Shown: positions 50,221 to 61,260, numbered from the stretch's first letter. The stretch: DNA of 64,000 nt from Eubacteriales bacterium (GCA_030536575.1 JAUNPS010000003.1:113400-177399), one strand, 5' to 3'. Notes: a model not told the origin generated them from the sequence alone. Numbers and translations are program-made.

Positions 50221-51597
50221 ATGCGCTGGCTGGAAAAGGTGTTTCAGGTGGTTTTGTGGTGTCTGATCGGGATTATGGGCCTCTATATTTTGTATAGGGG
50301 CTTTCTGATTGCGGAGGAGACGGGGTTCGTGAGGGAGAAGCTGCTGCCGAAGGTGGCGGGAGGGATTCAGGAGATGGCGGTGGAGGTGTTTGCGCCGGCG
50401 CTTTTGATGGATTATGGGTATCCGGAAAAAGAGGGCGGCGCCGGGACGGAGGAAGCAGAAAGCGGAAGCGGCCAGACGGAAAACGGAGCAGAAACCGCAG
50501 GTGCGGAAAGCGGGAGTGACCAGGCGAAAAGTGGAGCAGAATCCGCCGGGACAGAGACCGCAGGAACGCAGTCAGATCCCACGGCGGCCCTGGATGGAGC
50601 GTCCAAGGGATCAGACAAGGCAGAAATCGAGACAGACGAGACCGCAGGGGCGCAGGCAGATTCCGCGGCGCCCCTGGATGAAACGTCCAAGGACTCAGAG
50701 AAGACAGGAGCCGAGACAGACAAGGCCGCAAGGACAGAAAATGGCGGCTCGGCAAGCGAAACGGAGGAGACGGATTCGGCCGCAGCCGATGGGAGCACAG
50801 AAAGCGCCGCCATCGCCGCCTCCCTCCCCCTCGCCCAACTCCACGACTTCAACTACCTCCTAAACAACTACTTCATCCTCGACGTCAGCACCACCATCGA
50901 CGAAACCCAACTCAACTACGACACCCTGACCGGAAAAGACCTGACCATCGAAAAAGACCCCTCCGTCCCCCAAATTCTGATCTACCACACCCACTCCCAG
51001 GAGGCCTTCGCAGACTCTGTCGAGGGAGACGTCAGCACCACCATTGTCGGCGTCGGCTCCCACCTGAAAGACCTCCTGGAAGAAAAATACGGCTACAACG
51101 TCATCCACCACACCGCCGTCTACGACATGATCGACGGCGAACTGGACCGCAACCGCGCCTACGAACTGGCCGAAGCCGACATTTCCCAGCTCCTCGCCGA
51201 CAACCCTACCATCGAAGTCGTCATTGACCTGCACCGCGACGGCGTCGACGGCCAGAAATTCGTAACCGAAATCAACGGGAAACCCACCGCGCGGATCATG
51301 TTTTTCAACGGATTAAGCCGCACCGCCTTAAACGGCCCGGTTGACTACCTCCCAAACCCCTACATAGAAGATAACCTGGCGTTTTCCTTCCAGCTCCAGC
51401 TCCTTGCGGCTCAGTATTATCCGGGCTATACCCGGAACATTTACCTGCAGAGCCTGCGGTATAACCTGCATCTGCGGCCCCGTTCCCTGCTCATCGAGGC
51501 AGGCACCCAATTAAACACGGTGGAAGAGGAATACAATGCGATGGAGCCGTTAGCAGATATTCTGAATCAGGTATTGCAAGGAACGCCGGAAATGTGA
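50221..51597 (+). CDS. spoIIP: Stage II sporulation protein P
   Basis: 458 residues. Mother-cell peptidoglycan amidase/endopeptidase of the engulfment machine. Membrane anchor at residues ~5-28, a long Ala/Glu/Thr/Ser-rich low-complexity linker (~60-200), then the SpoIIP catalytic domain: IYHTHSQEAF (His256, His258), EVVIDLHRDGVDG, ARIMFFNGLSR, LLIEAGTQLNTVEEEYNAM. ATG 50221 is chosen because GGGGTGAT precedes it and the likely promoter lies at 50109; an upstream ATG at 50125 would leave almost no leader. Codon usage changes sharply near 50810, inside the gene. Confidence 0.92.
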   Translation: MRWLEKVFQVVLWCLIGIMGLYILYRGFLIAEETGFVREKLLPKVAGGIQEMAVEVFAPALLMDYGYPEKEGGAGTEEAESGSGQTENGAETAGAESGSDQAKSGAESAGTETAGTQSDPTAALDGASKGSDKAEIETDETAGAQADSAAPLDETSKDSEKTGAETDKAARTENGGSASETEETDSAAADGSTESAAIAASLPLAQLHDFNYLLNNYFILDVSTTIDETQLNYDTLTGKDLTIEKDPSVPQILIYHTHSQEAFADSVEGDVSTTIVGVGSHLKDLLEEKYGYNVIHHTAVYDMIDGELDRNRAYELAEADISQLLADNPTIEVVIDLHRDGVDGQKFVTEINGKPTARIMFFNGLSRTALNGPVDYLPNPYIEDNLAFSFQLQLLAAQYYPGYTRNIYLQSLRYNLHLRPRSLLIEAGTQLNTVEEEYNAMEPLADILNQVLQGTPEM

Positions 51598-51659
51598 TAA
51601 ACTAAATTCCGAAAAATCGGGCGAAAGCAGCGCCCATTCTGATACTAGGAGGAAAAATC

Positions 51660-53471
51660 GTGGCAGCAGACCAAAGTAAAATCCGTAATTTTTGCATCAT
51701 TGCCCACATTGACCATGGAAAGTCCACCCTGGCAGACCGGATCATCGAGATGACAGGCCTTTTGACCAGCCGGGAAATGCAGGCCCAGGTTCTCGACAAC
51801 ATGGATCTGGAACGGGAGCGCGGCATTACCATTAAATCCCAGGCCGTGCGGACCGTTTACAAGGCAAACGACGGAGAAGAATACATTTTTAACCTGATTG
51901 ATACGCCAGGGCACGTCGACTTTAACTACGAAGTTTCCAGAAGCCTGGCCGCCTGCGACGGGGCGATCCTGGTGGTGGACGCGGCCCAGGGCATTGAGGC
52001 CCAGACCCTCGCGAACGTGTATCTGGCCCTGGATCACGATCTGGACGTGATGCCGGTGATTAATAAGATCGACCTTCCCAGTGCCGAGCCGGAGCGGGTC
52101 ATTAACGAAATCGAAGACGTGATCGGGATTGAAGCCCAGGACGCTCCCCAGATTTCGGCCAAGACGGGCCTGAATGTGGAACAGGTTCTGGAACAGATTG
52201 TAGAAAAAATTCCTGCGCCGAAGGGCGATCCGGAAGCGCCCCTGCAGGCATTGATCTTCGATTCCGTGTATGATTCCTATAAAGGTGTCATCATCTTTGT
52301 CCGCATGATGCACGGCACAGTCCGGAAAGGGACGATGATCCGCATGATGGCCACCGGCGCGCAGGAAGAAGTGGTGGAAGTCGGCTATTTCGGCGCAGGG
52401 CAGTTCATTCCCTGTGAGGAACTGAGCGCCGGGATGGTGGGTTACATCACGGCCAGCCTGAAAAACGTGAAAGATACCCGTGTGGGCGATACCGTGACCG
52501 ACGCGGGCCGCCCGTGCGAGGCTCCGCTGCCGGGTTATAAGAAGGTTAATCCCATGGTTTACTGCGGCATGTATCCGGCGGACGGCGCCAAGTATCCGGA
52601 TCTGCGGGATGCGCTGGAGAAGCTGCAGCTCAATGACGCTTCTCTTCAGTTCGAGCCGGAGACGTCGATTGCGCTGGGATTTGGATTCCGCTGCGGATTT
52701 TTGGGGCTCTTGCATCTGGAAGTGATTCAGGAGCGGCTGGAGCGGGAGTATAACCTGGATCTGGTCACCACGGCTCCCGGCGTTGTCTACCACATTTATA
52801 AGACGAACGGGGAAATGGTTGAGCTGACCAATCCGTCGAACCTGCCGGATCCCACCGAGATCGAATACATGGAAGAGCCGGTAGTTTCCGCGGAAATCAT
52901 GGTGACGACGGAATATATTGGTTCCATTATGCAGCTCTGTGAGGAGCGAAGAGGCGAGTATCTGGGAATGGAATATATGGAATCTACCCGTGCGGTTCTC
53001 CGTTATAACCTGCCGCTGAATGAGATCATCTATGATTTCTTCGACGCGCTGAAGTCCCGTTCCAGAGGGTATGCGTCCTTTGATTATGAGATGAAGGGCT
53101 ATCAGCGTTCCGAGCTTGTGAAGCTGGATATTCTGGTGAATAAAGAAGAGGTGGATGCGCTGTCGTTTATTGTGCCGGCGGCTACGGCTTATGAGCGGGG
53201 GCGGAAAATGTGCGAGAAGCTGAAGGAAGAGATTCCCAGACAGCTTTTTGAGATTCCGATCCAGGCAGCGGTGGGGAGCAAGATCATTGCCCGTGAAACG
53301 GTGAAGGCGATGCGCAAGGATGTGCTGGCGAAGTGCTACGGCGGCGACATTACCCGGAAGAAGAAGCTTCTGGAGAAGCAGAAGGAAGGCAAGAAGCGGA
53401 TGCGCCAGGTGGGGAATGTGGAAATTCCGCAGAAGGCGTTTATGAGTGTGCTGAAATTGGATGATAAGTAA
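51660..53471 (+). CDS. lepA: Elongation factor 4
   Basis: 603 residues. A ribosome-bound GTPase. [18 protein letters not shown] (P-loop), [18 protein letters not shown] (G3), [11 protein letters not shown] (G4) and the LepA-specific C-terminus [20 protein letters not shown] are present. GTG 51660 follows AGGAGG. A terminator follows the stop. Confidence 0.97.
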   Translation: MAADQSKIRNFCIIAHIDHGKSTLADRIIEMTGLLTSREMQAQVLDNMDLERERGITIKSQAVRTVYKANDGEEYIFNLIDTPGHVDFNYEVSRSLAACDGAILVVDAAQGIEAQTLANVYLALDHDLDVMPVINKIDLPSAEPERVINEIEDVIGIEAQDAPQISAKTGLNVEQVLEQIVEKIPAPKGDPEAPLQALIFDSVYDSYKGVIIFVRMMHGTVRKGTMIRMMATGAQEEVVEVGYFGAGQFIPCEELSAGMVGYITASLKNVKDTRVGDTVTDAGRPCEAPLPGYKKVNPMVYCGMYPADGAKYPDLRDALEKLQLNDASLQFEPETSIALGFGFRCGFLGLLHLEVIQERLEREYNLDLVTTAPGVVYHIYKTNGEMVELTNPSNLPDPTEIEYMEEPVVSAEIMVTTEYIGSIMQLCEERRGEYLGMEYMESTRAVLRYNLPLNEIIYDFFDALKSRSRGYASFDYEMKGYQRSELVKLDILVNKEEVDALSFIVPAATAYERGRKMCEKLKEEIPRQLFEIPIQAAVGSKIIARETVKAMRKDVLAKCYGGDITRKKKLLEKQKEGKKRMRQVGNVEIPQKAFMSVLKLDDK

Positions 53472-53478
53472 AAAAAAG

Positions 53479-53510
53479 AAGGGAACGGCTGATGAGGCAG
53501 TTCCCTTTTT
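53479..53510 (+). terminator. lepA terminator
   Basis: AAGGGAAC (53479-53486) pairs with GTTCCCTT (53500-53507), followed by a T-run. Confidence 0.85.
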
Positions 53511-53528
53511 GCAAACAATGCACACACT

Positions 53529-53752
53529 TCGCGCGGCCCAAAGCGATGGCCGATGCGCTTTCGGATCATGCTGTCCGAACAATGGCGCAGATTTCATGCA
53601 GCCCAAAGCGATGGTCGATGCGCTTTCAGATCGTGCTGTCCAAACAATGGCGAACATTTCGTGCGGCCAAATGCGATGGCCGATACGCTTTCGGACCGTG
53701 CTGTCCAAACAATGACGCACGTTTCGCGAAGCCCGAAGCGGAGTGCAGATCC
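53529..53752. repeat. 65-bp tandem repeats after lepA
   Basis: Three full units start at 53529, 53594 and 53659, exactly 65 bp each, with a partial fourth from 53724. Units 1 and 2 differ at roughly 9 positions. Shared cores include GATGCGCTTTC and GCTGTCC-AACAATG. The gap 53511-53823 has no gene; ORFs through it merely reflect the repeat. Confidence 0.88.
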
Positions 53753-53823
53753 ATGCAGCCATGCCTGACAGATTTTGGAAGGTTGACCAAGACGGCCCGC
53801 CAGGGGCGTATCCGGCCTACGCG

Positions 53824-54030
53824 CTAGAAATCCAATGGTTCCTCCGCCTGCTGCGGAGGCGTTTTCTGCTTACCCTTCCGATGCTTGACACACTCTGTCA
53901 GCAGATATTCAATCTGCCCATTCACAGAGCGGAAATCATCCTCCGCCCACTGTGCCAGCTCATTATACAGCGTCGCAGACAGCCGCAGCGGCACCTGCTT
54001 CTTCTGTTTCTCCTTATCCTTTTTTTCCAA
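53824..54030 (-). CDS. Small ribbon-helix-helix (Arc-like) protein
   Basis: 68 residues. KKQVPLRLSATLYNELAQWA then SVNGQIEYLLTECVKHRKG is an Arc/MetJ-type ribbon-helix-helix DNA-binding domain, with a Lys-rich N-terminus and a Pro/Gln-rich tail. The start is TTG 54030, 8 bp after AAAGGAG; the frame could extend 20 residues into the neighbouring repeat element but without a ribosome site. It lies downstream of the SPFH gene, separated from it by a MITE-like element. Target unknown. Confidence 0.75.
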   Translation of the reverse strand: MEKKDKEKQKKQVPLRLSATLYNELAQWAEDDFRSVNGQIEYLLTECVKHRKGKQKTPPQQAEEPLDF

Positions 54031-54078
54031 ACAGTCAACTCCTTTCGGGGTTTTCAGTCGCGTATGAGGCGTCGGAGC

Positions 54079-54220
54079 GTTACTGTTCACTCGTACCTCG
54101 TTTCAGCAACGAATCGCAGGCTCATTTTAAGTTTTGCTTCGCAAAAGAGCCTGCTCACACCTGAATCACGTTCTTACGTACCTGAGCAGCTAAGTGCTCA
54201 GGTACTGTCTGAACAGTAAC
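54079..54220. mobile_element. MITE-like element, copy A (142 bp)
   Basis: Terminal inverted repeats GTTACTGTTCA/TGAACAGTAAC. Internal stems pair GCAGGCTC with GAGCCTGC (enclosing TTTTGC-TTC-GCAAAA) and ACCTGAGCA with TGCTCAGGT. Flanks GTCGGAGC (54071-54078) and GTCGGATC (54221-54228) are an 8-bp target duplication with one change; the right one overlaps the SPFH stop codon. No coding capacity. Copy B at 55323 has equal length and opposite orientation. Confidence 0.88.
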
Positions 54221-54226
54221 GTCGGA

Positions 54227-55213
54227 TCAGTAGAGCGAACCGCTGTTTACAATAGGCTGTGCGTCTTTGTTCCCGCACAGAACGACCAGGAGGTTGCTGA
54301 CCATGGCGGCTTTTCGTTCTTCATCCAATTCTACAATATCATTTTCGCTGAGTTTCTGCAAGGCCATATCCACCATACTGACGGCCCCTTCCACAATTTT
54401 CTGCCGCGCGTCGATGATGGCCGCGGCCTGCTGGCGCTGCAGCATCGCAGAAGCGATTTCGGGCGCGTAGGCCAGGCGGGTGATGCGGATTTCTTTCACA
54501 AGGATACCGGCGTCCTCAACCTTGGCCTGAAGTTCACGCTTCATGATATCGGCCACTTCCTGGGTGCTGCTGCGGAGGGTCTGTTCGTCGTCTTCGCTGG
54601 TGTCGTAGGGGTAGCGGCGGGCGGTGTTCCGGGTGATGGCGTCACATTGGATAGAAAGGTAGGTCTTGTAGTTCTCCACATTCAGGACGGCTTTGGTGGC
54701 ATTTACGACCTGCCAGATGACAACGGTGCCGATTTCAATGGGGTTGCCGAGCTGGTCGTTGACTTTCTGCTTCTCATTGTTCAGGGTCATGGTTTTCAGG
54801 GACACTTTTTTACTGAGAGAGCTTTCGCCGAGGTTGATGTTGATCGAGCCGCTGGCGGCTGCGGTGGTGTGGCCCGTGACTTTCGCGGCGGGGTTAATGC
54901 CGGAGCAGAAGGGGTTTACCCAGAAGAAACCGGCGTGTTTCAATGTGCCGTAGTAGGTGCCGAAGAGGGCTAAAACCAGGGCTTCGTTTGGGTTAATGAC
55001 TTTCAGGCCGGCGAAGCCGATGCTGCTGGCCAGGATCAGGAGGCAGGCCAGAATGATGGAGAGGGCCAGGGGAAGCCCGCGGCGGAAGAGGACTGCGCCG
55101 GCGACGATGAAAAGGACGCCGAGCAGGAGGCCGAGGATGCACAGGAGCAGGCCGGCCATGCCGGGGATTGGGTGAAGATCTTTTTCTTCGAGGTGGGATT
55201 GGGTACGTTCCAT
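54227..55213 (-). CDS. SPFH/stomatin-family membrane protein
   Basis: 328 residues. Two N-terminal hydrophobic segments (~20-45, ~50-70), then an SPFH/band-7 domain: [68 protein letters not shown], and a coiled-coil rich in Ala/Gln/Glu (~260-310). SPFH proteins scaffold membrane microdomains. ATG 55213 follows AAGGAGG. The gene and its promoter are bracketed by two MITE-like elements. Confidence 0.9.
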   Translation of the reverse strand: MERTQSHLEEKDLHPIPGMAGLLLCILGLLLGVLFIVAGAVLFRRGLPLALSIILACLLILASSIGFAGLKVINPNEALVLALFGTYYGTLKHAGFFWVNPFCSGINPAAKVTGHTTAAASGSININLGESSLSKKVSLKTMTLNNEKQKVNDQLGNPIEIGTVVIWQVVNATKAVLNVENYKTYLSIQCDAITRNTARRYPYDTSEDDEQTLRSSTQEVADIMKRELQAKVEDAGILVKEIRITRLAYAPEIASAMLQRQQAAAIIDARQKIVEGAVSMVDMALQKLSENDIVELDEERKAAMVSNLLVVLCGNKDAQPIVNSGSLY

Positions 55214-55245
55214 AGGTGGTTCCTCCTTGTATTGATTTGATATGA

Positions 55246-55284
55246 TTTTGATATCATTATAATGCAAAGAGCCGAGATTGTCAA
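55246..55284 (-). promoter_or_regulatory. SPFH gene promoter
   Basis: Minus strand: TTGACA (55284-55279), 17 bp, TATAAT (55261-55256), a perfect promoter. Directly downstream lies ATGATATCAAAA (55257-55246), a 12-base match to the candidate PadR operator at 41069-41080. Confidence 0.85.
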
Positions 55285-55322
55285 TAGACAGGGAAAAATT
55301 CGTGTGGTAGAATGTTGGAAGC

Positions 55323-55464
55323 GTTACTATTCAGACAGGACCTGAGCACTTAGCTGCTCAGGTACGTAAGAACGTGATTCCGGTGTGAGCAGGCTCTTTT
55401 GCGGAGCAAAACTTAAAATGAGCCTGCGAATCGTTACTGGAACGAGGTACGAGTAAACAGTAAC
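55323..55464. mobile_element. MITE-like element, copy B (142 bp)
   Basis: The reverse complement of copy A at 54079 with about ten substitutions and identical length. It is flanked by a perfect 8-bp direct repeat, TTGGAAGC at 55315-55322 and 55465-55472, the target duplication of its own insertion. It lies between the SPFH promoter and the hemW ribosome site. Confidence 0.92.
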
Positions 55465-55494
55465 TTGGAAGCAGACAGGAAGGAGGAATGCGGT

Positions 55495-56634
55495 TTGGAG
55501 CTGTATGTTCACATTCCATTTTGTATCCGGAAGTGCCGATATTGTGATTTCCTGTCCTTTGCGGCGGGGGACGAGGTGAAGGAGGCGTATAAGGATGCGC
55601 TGGTGCGGGAAATCCGCGGGGAGCAGGGAAAAGATTCCAGAGGGGTGTCTTCGGTGTTTTTCGGCGGAGGGACGCCGTCGCTTCTTCCGGAAGCGTGGAT
55701 GGGCGAGATTATGCAGGCGCTCCGGGAAAGCTTCCGGATTGAGGAGGACGCGGAAATTTCGCTGGAATGCAATCCGGGAACATTGACGCAAGGGAAGCTT
55801 CTGGCCTATCGGGAGATGGGAATCAACCGGCTGAGCATTGGCCTGCAGTCGGCGGATGACCGGGAACTGAAGCTTTTAGGGCGGATTCATTCGTGGGCAA
55901 TGTTTTGCGAGAGCTATACGCTGGCGCGAGAGGCCGGTTTTTCGAATGTGAACGTGGATCTGATGTCCGCATTGCCGGGGCAGACGGTGGAATCGTGGAG
56001 AGAGACCCTGCGGAAAGTGCTCGCGCTGGAGCCGGAGCATCTTTCGGCGTACAGCTTGATCATTGAAGAAGGAACGCCGTTTTATGAGGCCTATGGGGAG
56101 GATGCCAGGAGGCGGGAGGCGGGGGATGAGCCACGGTTCCTGCCTTCAGAGGACGCGGAACGGCAGATGTATGAGGACACGAAAACATTGCTTGGCGAAG
56201 CGGGCTATCACCGCTATGAGATTTCGAATTATGCCAGGGAAGGGCTGGAATGCCGCCACAATGTGGGCTATTGGGAGCGTGTGGACTACCTGGGCCTGGG
56301 CCTAGGCGCGTCGTCCCTTTCTCAGGGCAGGCGGTTCCATAATACGAATCAGATGGAACGGTATTTGCAGGGGAATTTTGAAAAAGAGGACGTGCAGGTG
56401 CTGACGAGAAAAGAGCAGATGGAGGAGACGATGTTCCTGGGGCTGCGTCTGACGAAAGGCGTCAGCCTGGAAGCATTCCGCAGGAAATTCGGGGAGAGCT
56501 GTGAAGCGGTTTATGGCCCGGTTTTGGAGAAGCTGACGGGACAGGGACTCTTGAAGGTGGAGGATGGCAATGTGGCGCTGACGGATCATGGCGTGGATGT
56601 GAGCAATTATTGCATGGCGGAGTTTCTTCTATAA
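55495..56634 (+). CDS. hemW: HemW-type radical SAM protein
   Basis: 379 residues. The 4Fe-4S/SAM motif is Cys10-x3-Cys14-x2-Cys17 (FCIRKCRYCDF). SVFFGGGTPSLLPEAWM, SLECNPGTLT and NRLSIGLQSADDRELKLLGR place it with HemW (once called coproporphyrinogen oxidase, now thought to be a heme chaperone). TTG 55495 is chosen for its 8-bp distance from AGGAGG. It follows MITE copy B closely, so its promoter is unclear. Confidence 0.93.
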   Translation: MELYVHIPFCIRKCRYCDFLSFAAGDEVKEAYKDALVREIRGEQGKDSRGVSSVFFGGGTPSLLPEAWMGEIMQALRESFRIEEDAEISLECNPGTLTQGKLLAYREMGINRLSIGLQSADDRELKLLGRIHSWAMFCESYTLAREAGFSNVNVDLMSALPGQTVESWRETLRKVLALEPEHLSAYSLIIEEGTPFYEAYGEDARRREAGDEPRFLPSEDAERQMYEDTKTLLGEAGYHRYEISNYAREGLECRHNVGYWERVDYLGLGLGASSLSQGRRFHNTNQMERYLQGNFEKEDVQVLTRKEQMEETMFLGLRLTKGVSLEAFRRKFGESCEAVYGPVLEKLTGQGLLKVEDGNVALTDHGVDVSNYCMAEFLL

Positions 56635-56666
56635 AAAATGGCAGGATGTTCAGCGTCCTGCCGCTT
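56633..56666. terminator. Shared terminator of hemW and the SGNH gene
   Basis: GGCAGGA (56640-56646) pairs with TCCTGCC (56656-56662); an A-run lies left and a T-rich tail right. The SGNH stop codon is in the loop. Confidence 0.75.
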
Positions 56667-57357
56667 CTTTTATCGCGTAATCATAAATTTTGGCATAGGT
56701 TTCCTGGGTGTAGTGCAGGCCGTCCACGGTTTCGTAGCCATTGTCCATCAGATAATGGTAGCAATCGAAGTAAAGATCCGGAAATTCGTCCTGCATGGTC
56801 TGGTTAAAGGATTCGATATCCGCGTTTGCTACCATGGAACAGTCATCGCTGGCGGGATTTACGGACATAATATAGAACGGAGTGGTCGGATAGCGTTCCA
56901 GCAGATCGTGATACAGGGACAGGTAGGAGGCGCATTCCGTAAGGTCATTGACGCCCAGGTTCGTGATGACGATGGTATCCGGTTCCTGGTCTAAACGCGC
57001 GGTCAGTTCGGGCAATGCGGTGTTTCGCAGCCAGTAGCAGCCTTCGCCGTCTTTGGCCAGATAGGAGCAGGGATCGGAAACGCCAAGCTCCGCCAGGGCA
57101 TTTCGCATGCCGGCCGTGCGGGAATCGCCCAGGAATAAGAGCGAATGGGAGGCGAGGAAGGTATCGGTCTGAGAGAGGGTTTCGGCGGCCGCGGTTTCTT
57201 CCGGCGCGGATATGAGGACATCGGTGGACTCAGGGGCCAGGATCGTTTGATCGGTATTAAGAAACACGGTGACGTAAGCGGCCAGGCCGACCATGCAGAC
57301 GGCGAAGAAAATGCCGAAGAAGACGAGAAAGGTGTTTCCTTTTTTCGGGTTTTTCAT
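56650..57357 (-). CDS. Membrane-anchored SGNH/GDSL hydrolase
   Basis: 235 residues. N-terminal membrane anchor (~8-32), then an SGNH hydrolase: block I LLFLGDSRTAGM (Ser nucleophile), block III TNLGVNDLTEC, and block V DGLHYTQETY with the catalytic Asp-x-x-His. Such enzymes deacylate surface glycans or lipids outside the cell. It is transcribed alone between hemW and hrcA, a position empty in Bacillus. Confidence 0.9.
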   Translation of the reverse strand: MKNPKKGNTFLVFFGIFFAVCMVGLAAYVTVFLNTDQTILAPESTDVLISAPEETAAAETLSQTDTFLASHSLLFLGDSRTAGMRNALAELGVSDPCSYLAKDGEGCYWLRNTALPELTARLDQEPDTIVITNLGVNDLTECASYLSLYHDLLERYPTTPFYIMSVNPASDDCSMVANADIESFNQTMQDEFPDLYFDCYHYLMDNGYETVDGLHYTQETYAKIYDYAIKEAAGR

Positions 57358-57402
57358 GGTTTTCGTTTTCCGCAGAGCGGAAGCCTTTCCTAGTTTTCTT
57401 CC

Positions 57403-57430
57403 AATATAGCATATTTGGAGGGAATGTCAA
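57403..57430 (-). promoter_or_regulatory. SGNH hydrolase promoter
   Basis: Minus strand: TTGACA (57430-57425), 16 bp, TATATT (57408-57403), with an extended TGC. Confidence 0.75.
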
Positions 57431-57465
57431 CGGGATATAAAATATATAAAAAAAATATAAAACCC

Positions 57466-57494
57466 TTGACAAAGCGTTCAGCGGGTGCTATCTT
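57466..57494 (+). promoter_or_regulatory. hrcA operon promoter
   Basis: TTGACA (57466-57471), 17 bp, TATCTT (57489-57494); CIRCE follows 13 bp downstream, at or just after the transcript start. Confidence 0.85.
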
Positions 57495-57507
57495 AAGTAC
57501 ATGAATG

Positions 57508-57534
57508 TTAGCACTCTACTAAAGCGAGTGCTAA
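57508..57534 (+). promoter_or_regulatory. CIRCE operator
   Basis: TTAGCACTC (57508-57516), 9 bp, GAGTGCTAA (57526-57534): a perfect match to the HrcA-binding inverted repeat. It represses the operon until heat or folding stress occupies GroEL. Confidence 0.97.
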
Positions 57535-57555
57535 TAACGGGAAGGAGGCTCTCCC

Positions 57556-58596
57556 ATGGAGATGGAACTGGATGACAGAAAGAAAAAAATTTTATACGCC
57601 ATTATCAAGACTTATCTGGAAACCGGTGAACCCGTTGGATCGCGGACCATTTCCAAATACGCGGACTTGAAACTCAGCTCCGCCACCATCCGAAACGAGA
57701 TGTCCGACCTGGAAGAGATGGGCTACATCCTGCAGCCCCACACCTCAGCCGGCCGCATCCCCTCCGACCGCGGCTACCGCTTCTACGTAGACCAGCTTAT
57801 GGAGGAAAAGGAACGGGAGATTACCGAGACTAGGGAACTGATGATCCAGAAACAGGATAAGATGGACCTGATCCTGAAGCAGCTGGCGAAGTATCTGGCA
57901 GCGGATACGAACTACGCCACCATGGTCACCACCCCGCAGTATCACCGCATTAAGCTGAAGTTCATCCAGCTCTCGATGATGAATGAAAGCCAGCTTCTGG
58001 CTGTGATCGTCGCCGAAGGAAATGTTGTGAAGAATAAAATGCTCCACATCGAGCACGGCCTTGACAATGAAACCTTGTTAAAGCTGAACATCCTTCTGAA
58101 CACCAGCCTAAACGGCCTGACGATGGAAGAGATTAACCTCGGCACCATTGCCCGGATGAAAGAACAGGCCGGCATCCACAGCGGCTTGATCGGCGATGTA
58201 CTGGACGCCGTCGCGGAAGCCATCCAGATGGATGAAGACATGGAAGTCTACACCAGCGGTGCCACGAACATTTTCAAATATCCGGAACTGGCTGACAGTA
58301 CCAGAGCCAGTGAATTGATCAGCGCCTTCGAAGAAAAACAGCAGTTGGTGGATCTGGTCGAAAGTATTCAGGACGAGTCGAACACCGGCATCCAGGTTTA
58401 CATCGGAAACGAAACGCCGGTTCAGACCATGAAAGACTGCAGCGTCGTGACTACCACTTACGAGCTGGGCGAAGGCATGAAAGGAACCATTGGCATCATC
58501 GGCCCGAAGCGCATGGACTACGACAAAGTCGTAAACACCTTAAAAACATTGACCACACAGTTGGATACGATATTTAAGAAAGAGGAAGGACGGTAA
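57556..58596 (+). CDS. hrcA: Heat-inducible transcription repressor HrcA
   Basis: 346 residues. Winged helix at the N-terminus (KKILYAIIKTYLETGEPVGS, SSATIRNEMSDLEEMGYI, HTSAGRIPSDRGYRFYVD), then the HrcA effector domain ending in GTIGIIGPKRMDYDKVV. It binds the CIRCE site 22 bp upstream of its own start, so it is autoregulated. GGAGG precedes ATG 57556. Confidence 0.97.
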   Translation: MEMELDDRKKKILYAIIKTYLETGEPVGSRTISKYADLKLSSATIRNEMSDLEEMGYILQPHTSAGRIPSDRGYRFYVDQLMEEKEREITETRELMIQKQDKMDLILKQLAKYLAADTNYATMVTTPQYHRIKLKFIQLSMMNESQLLAVIVAEGNVVKNKMLHIEHGLDNETLLKLNILLNTSLNGLTMEEINLGTIARMKEQAGIHSGLIGDVLDAVAEAIQMDEDMEVYTSGATNIFKYPELADSTRASELISAFEEKQQLVDLVESIQDESNTGIQVYIGNETPVQTMKDCSVVTTTYELGEGMKGTIGIIGPKRMDYDKVVNTLKTLTTQLDTIFKKEEGR

Positions 58597-58603
58597 AAGA
58601 AGC

Positions 58604-59233
58604 ATGTCAGACATGGAAAAAGACATGGAGCAGACGCCGGACGAAGCTGTCGAAGAACCGGAACAGGAAGTTTCCGAAGAACCAGCGGACGCCGCCGAAG
58701 CAGAAACCGAAGAGAGCGCGGAAGCGCAGACTCCCCCGGACGCCCAGGAGCAGCCGGAGAAAAAAGGCTTTTTTGCAAAGAAGAAAGAAAAGAAAGATAA
58801 AAAAGACCAGCAGATCGAAGAACTTACGGATAAAGTCAAACGCCAGATGGCCGAATTCGACAACTTCCGCAAGCGCACCGAAAAAGAAAAAGCCGGAATG
58901 TTCGAAGTAGGCGCGAAAAGCGTCATCGAAAAAATCCTTCCGGTGGTGGATAACTTCGAACGAGGGCTGGCTGCCGTGCCGGAGGATCAGAAAGGCGAAC
59001 CTTTTGCCGAAGGCATGGAAAAAATTTACAAACAGCTCCTCACCGTATTCGAAGAGCTGGACGTAAAACCCATCGAAGCGGTGGGAAAAGAATTTGACCC
59101 GAATCTGCACAATGCAGTGATGCATATCGAAGACGAGGAGCTGGGCGACAACATTGTTGCCGAAGAGTTCCAGAAGGGTTACACCTACCGGGAGACGGTC
59201 GTCCGTCACAGTATGGTAAAAGTTGCTAACTAA
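58604..59233 (+). CDS. grpE: Nucleotide exchange factor GrpE
   Basis: 209 residues. A long acidic N-terminus (~1-65, Glu/Ala-rich) and a Lys-rich stretch precede the coiled coil (~65-110: VKRQMAEFDNFRKRTEKEKA) and the beta-wing domain FDPNLHNAVMHIEDEELGDN, then EEFQKGYTYRETVVRHSMVK. Releases ADP from DnaK. 7 bp after hrcA. Confidence 0.97.
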   Translation: MSDMEKDMEQTPDEAVEEPEQEVSEEPADAAEAETEESAEAQTPPDAQEQPEKKGFFAKKKEKKDKKDQQIEELTDKVKRQMAEFDNFRKRTEKEKAGMFEVGAKSVIEKILPVVDNFERGLAAVPEDQKGEPFAEGMEKIYKQLLTVFEELDVKPIEAVGKEFDPNLHNAVMHIEDEELGDNIVAEEFQKGYTYRETVVRHSMVKVAN

Positions 59234-59255
59234 TATTTCATTTTCAATAAACTAG

Positions 59256-61136
<1,881 letters not shown>

Positions 61137-61146
61137 TAAATAAAAA

Positions 61147-61168
61147 TTCCGGGGATTTTTCCCCGGAA
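61147..61168 (+). terminator. Hairpin between dnaK and dnaJ
   Basis: TTCCGGGG (61147-61154) pairs with CCCCGGAA (61161-61168); no T-run follows. It may stabilise the dnaK message and reduce readthrough into dnaJ. Confidence 0.6.
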
Positions 61169-61260
61169 ATGCAACAAAGAAGGCTGCAGGTTCCAGATCC
61201 GCTTTGGATTTGCGTGCCTGCGGTTTCCGTTGTTTTGACAAACAGAAAAGGTGAACAGAC

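Noticed and set aside
51645-53762. 705-codon minus-strand ORF opposite lepA
   Set aside because: It is fully antisense to an obvious lepA gene, has unnatural His/Arg-rich composition and no ribosome site. The long antisense ORFs opposite hutU (11929-13329), hutH and dnaK were rejected for the same reason.
54078-55465. SPFH gene plus flanking MITE copies as a composite transposon
   Set aside because: Each copy has its own, different 8-bp target duplication, which shows two separate insertions; a composite unit would share one duplication at its outer ends.
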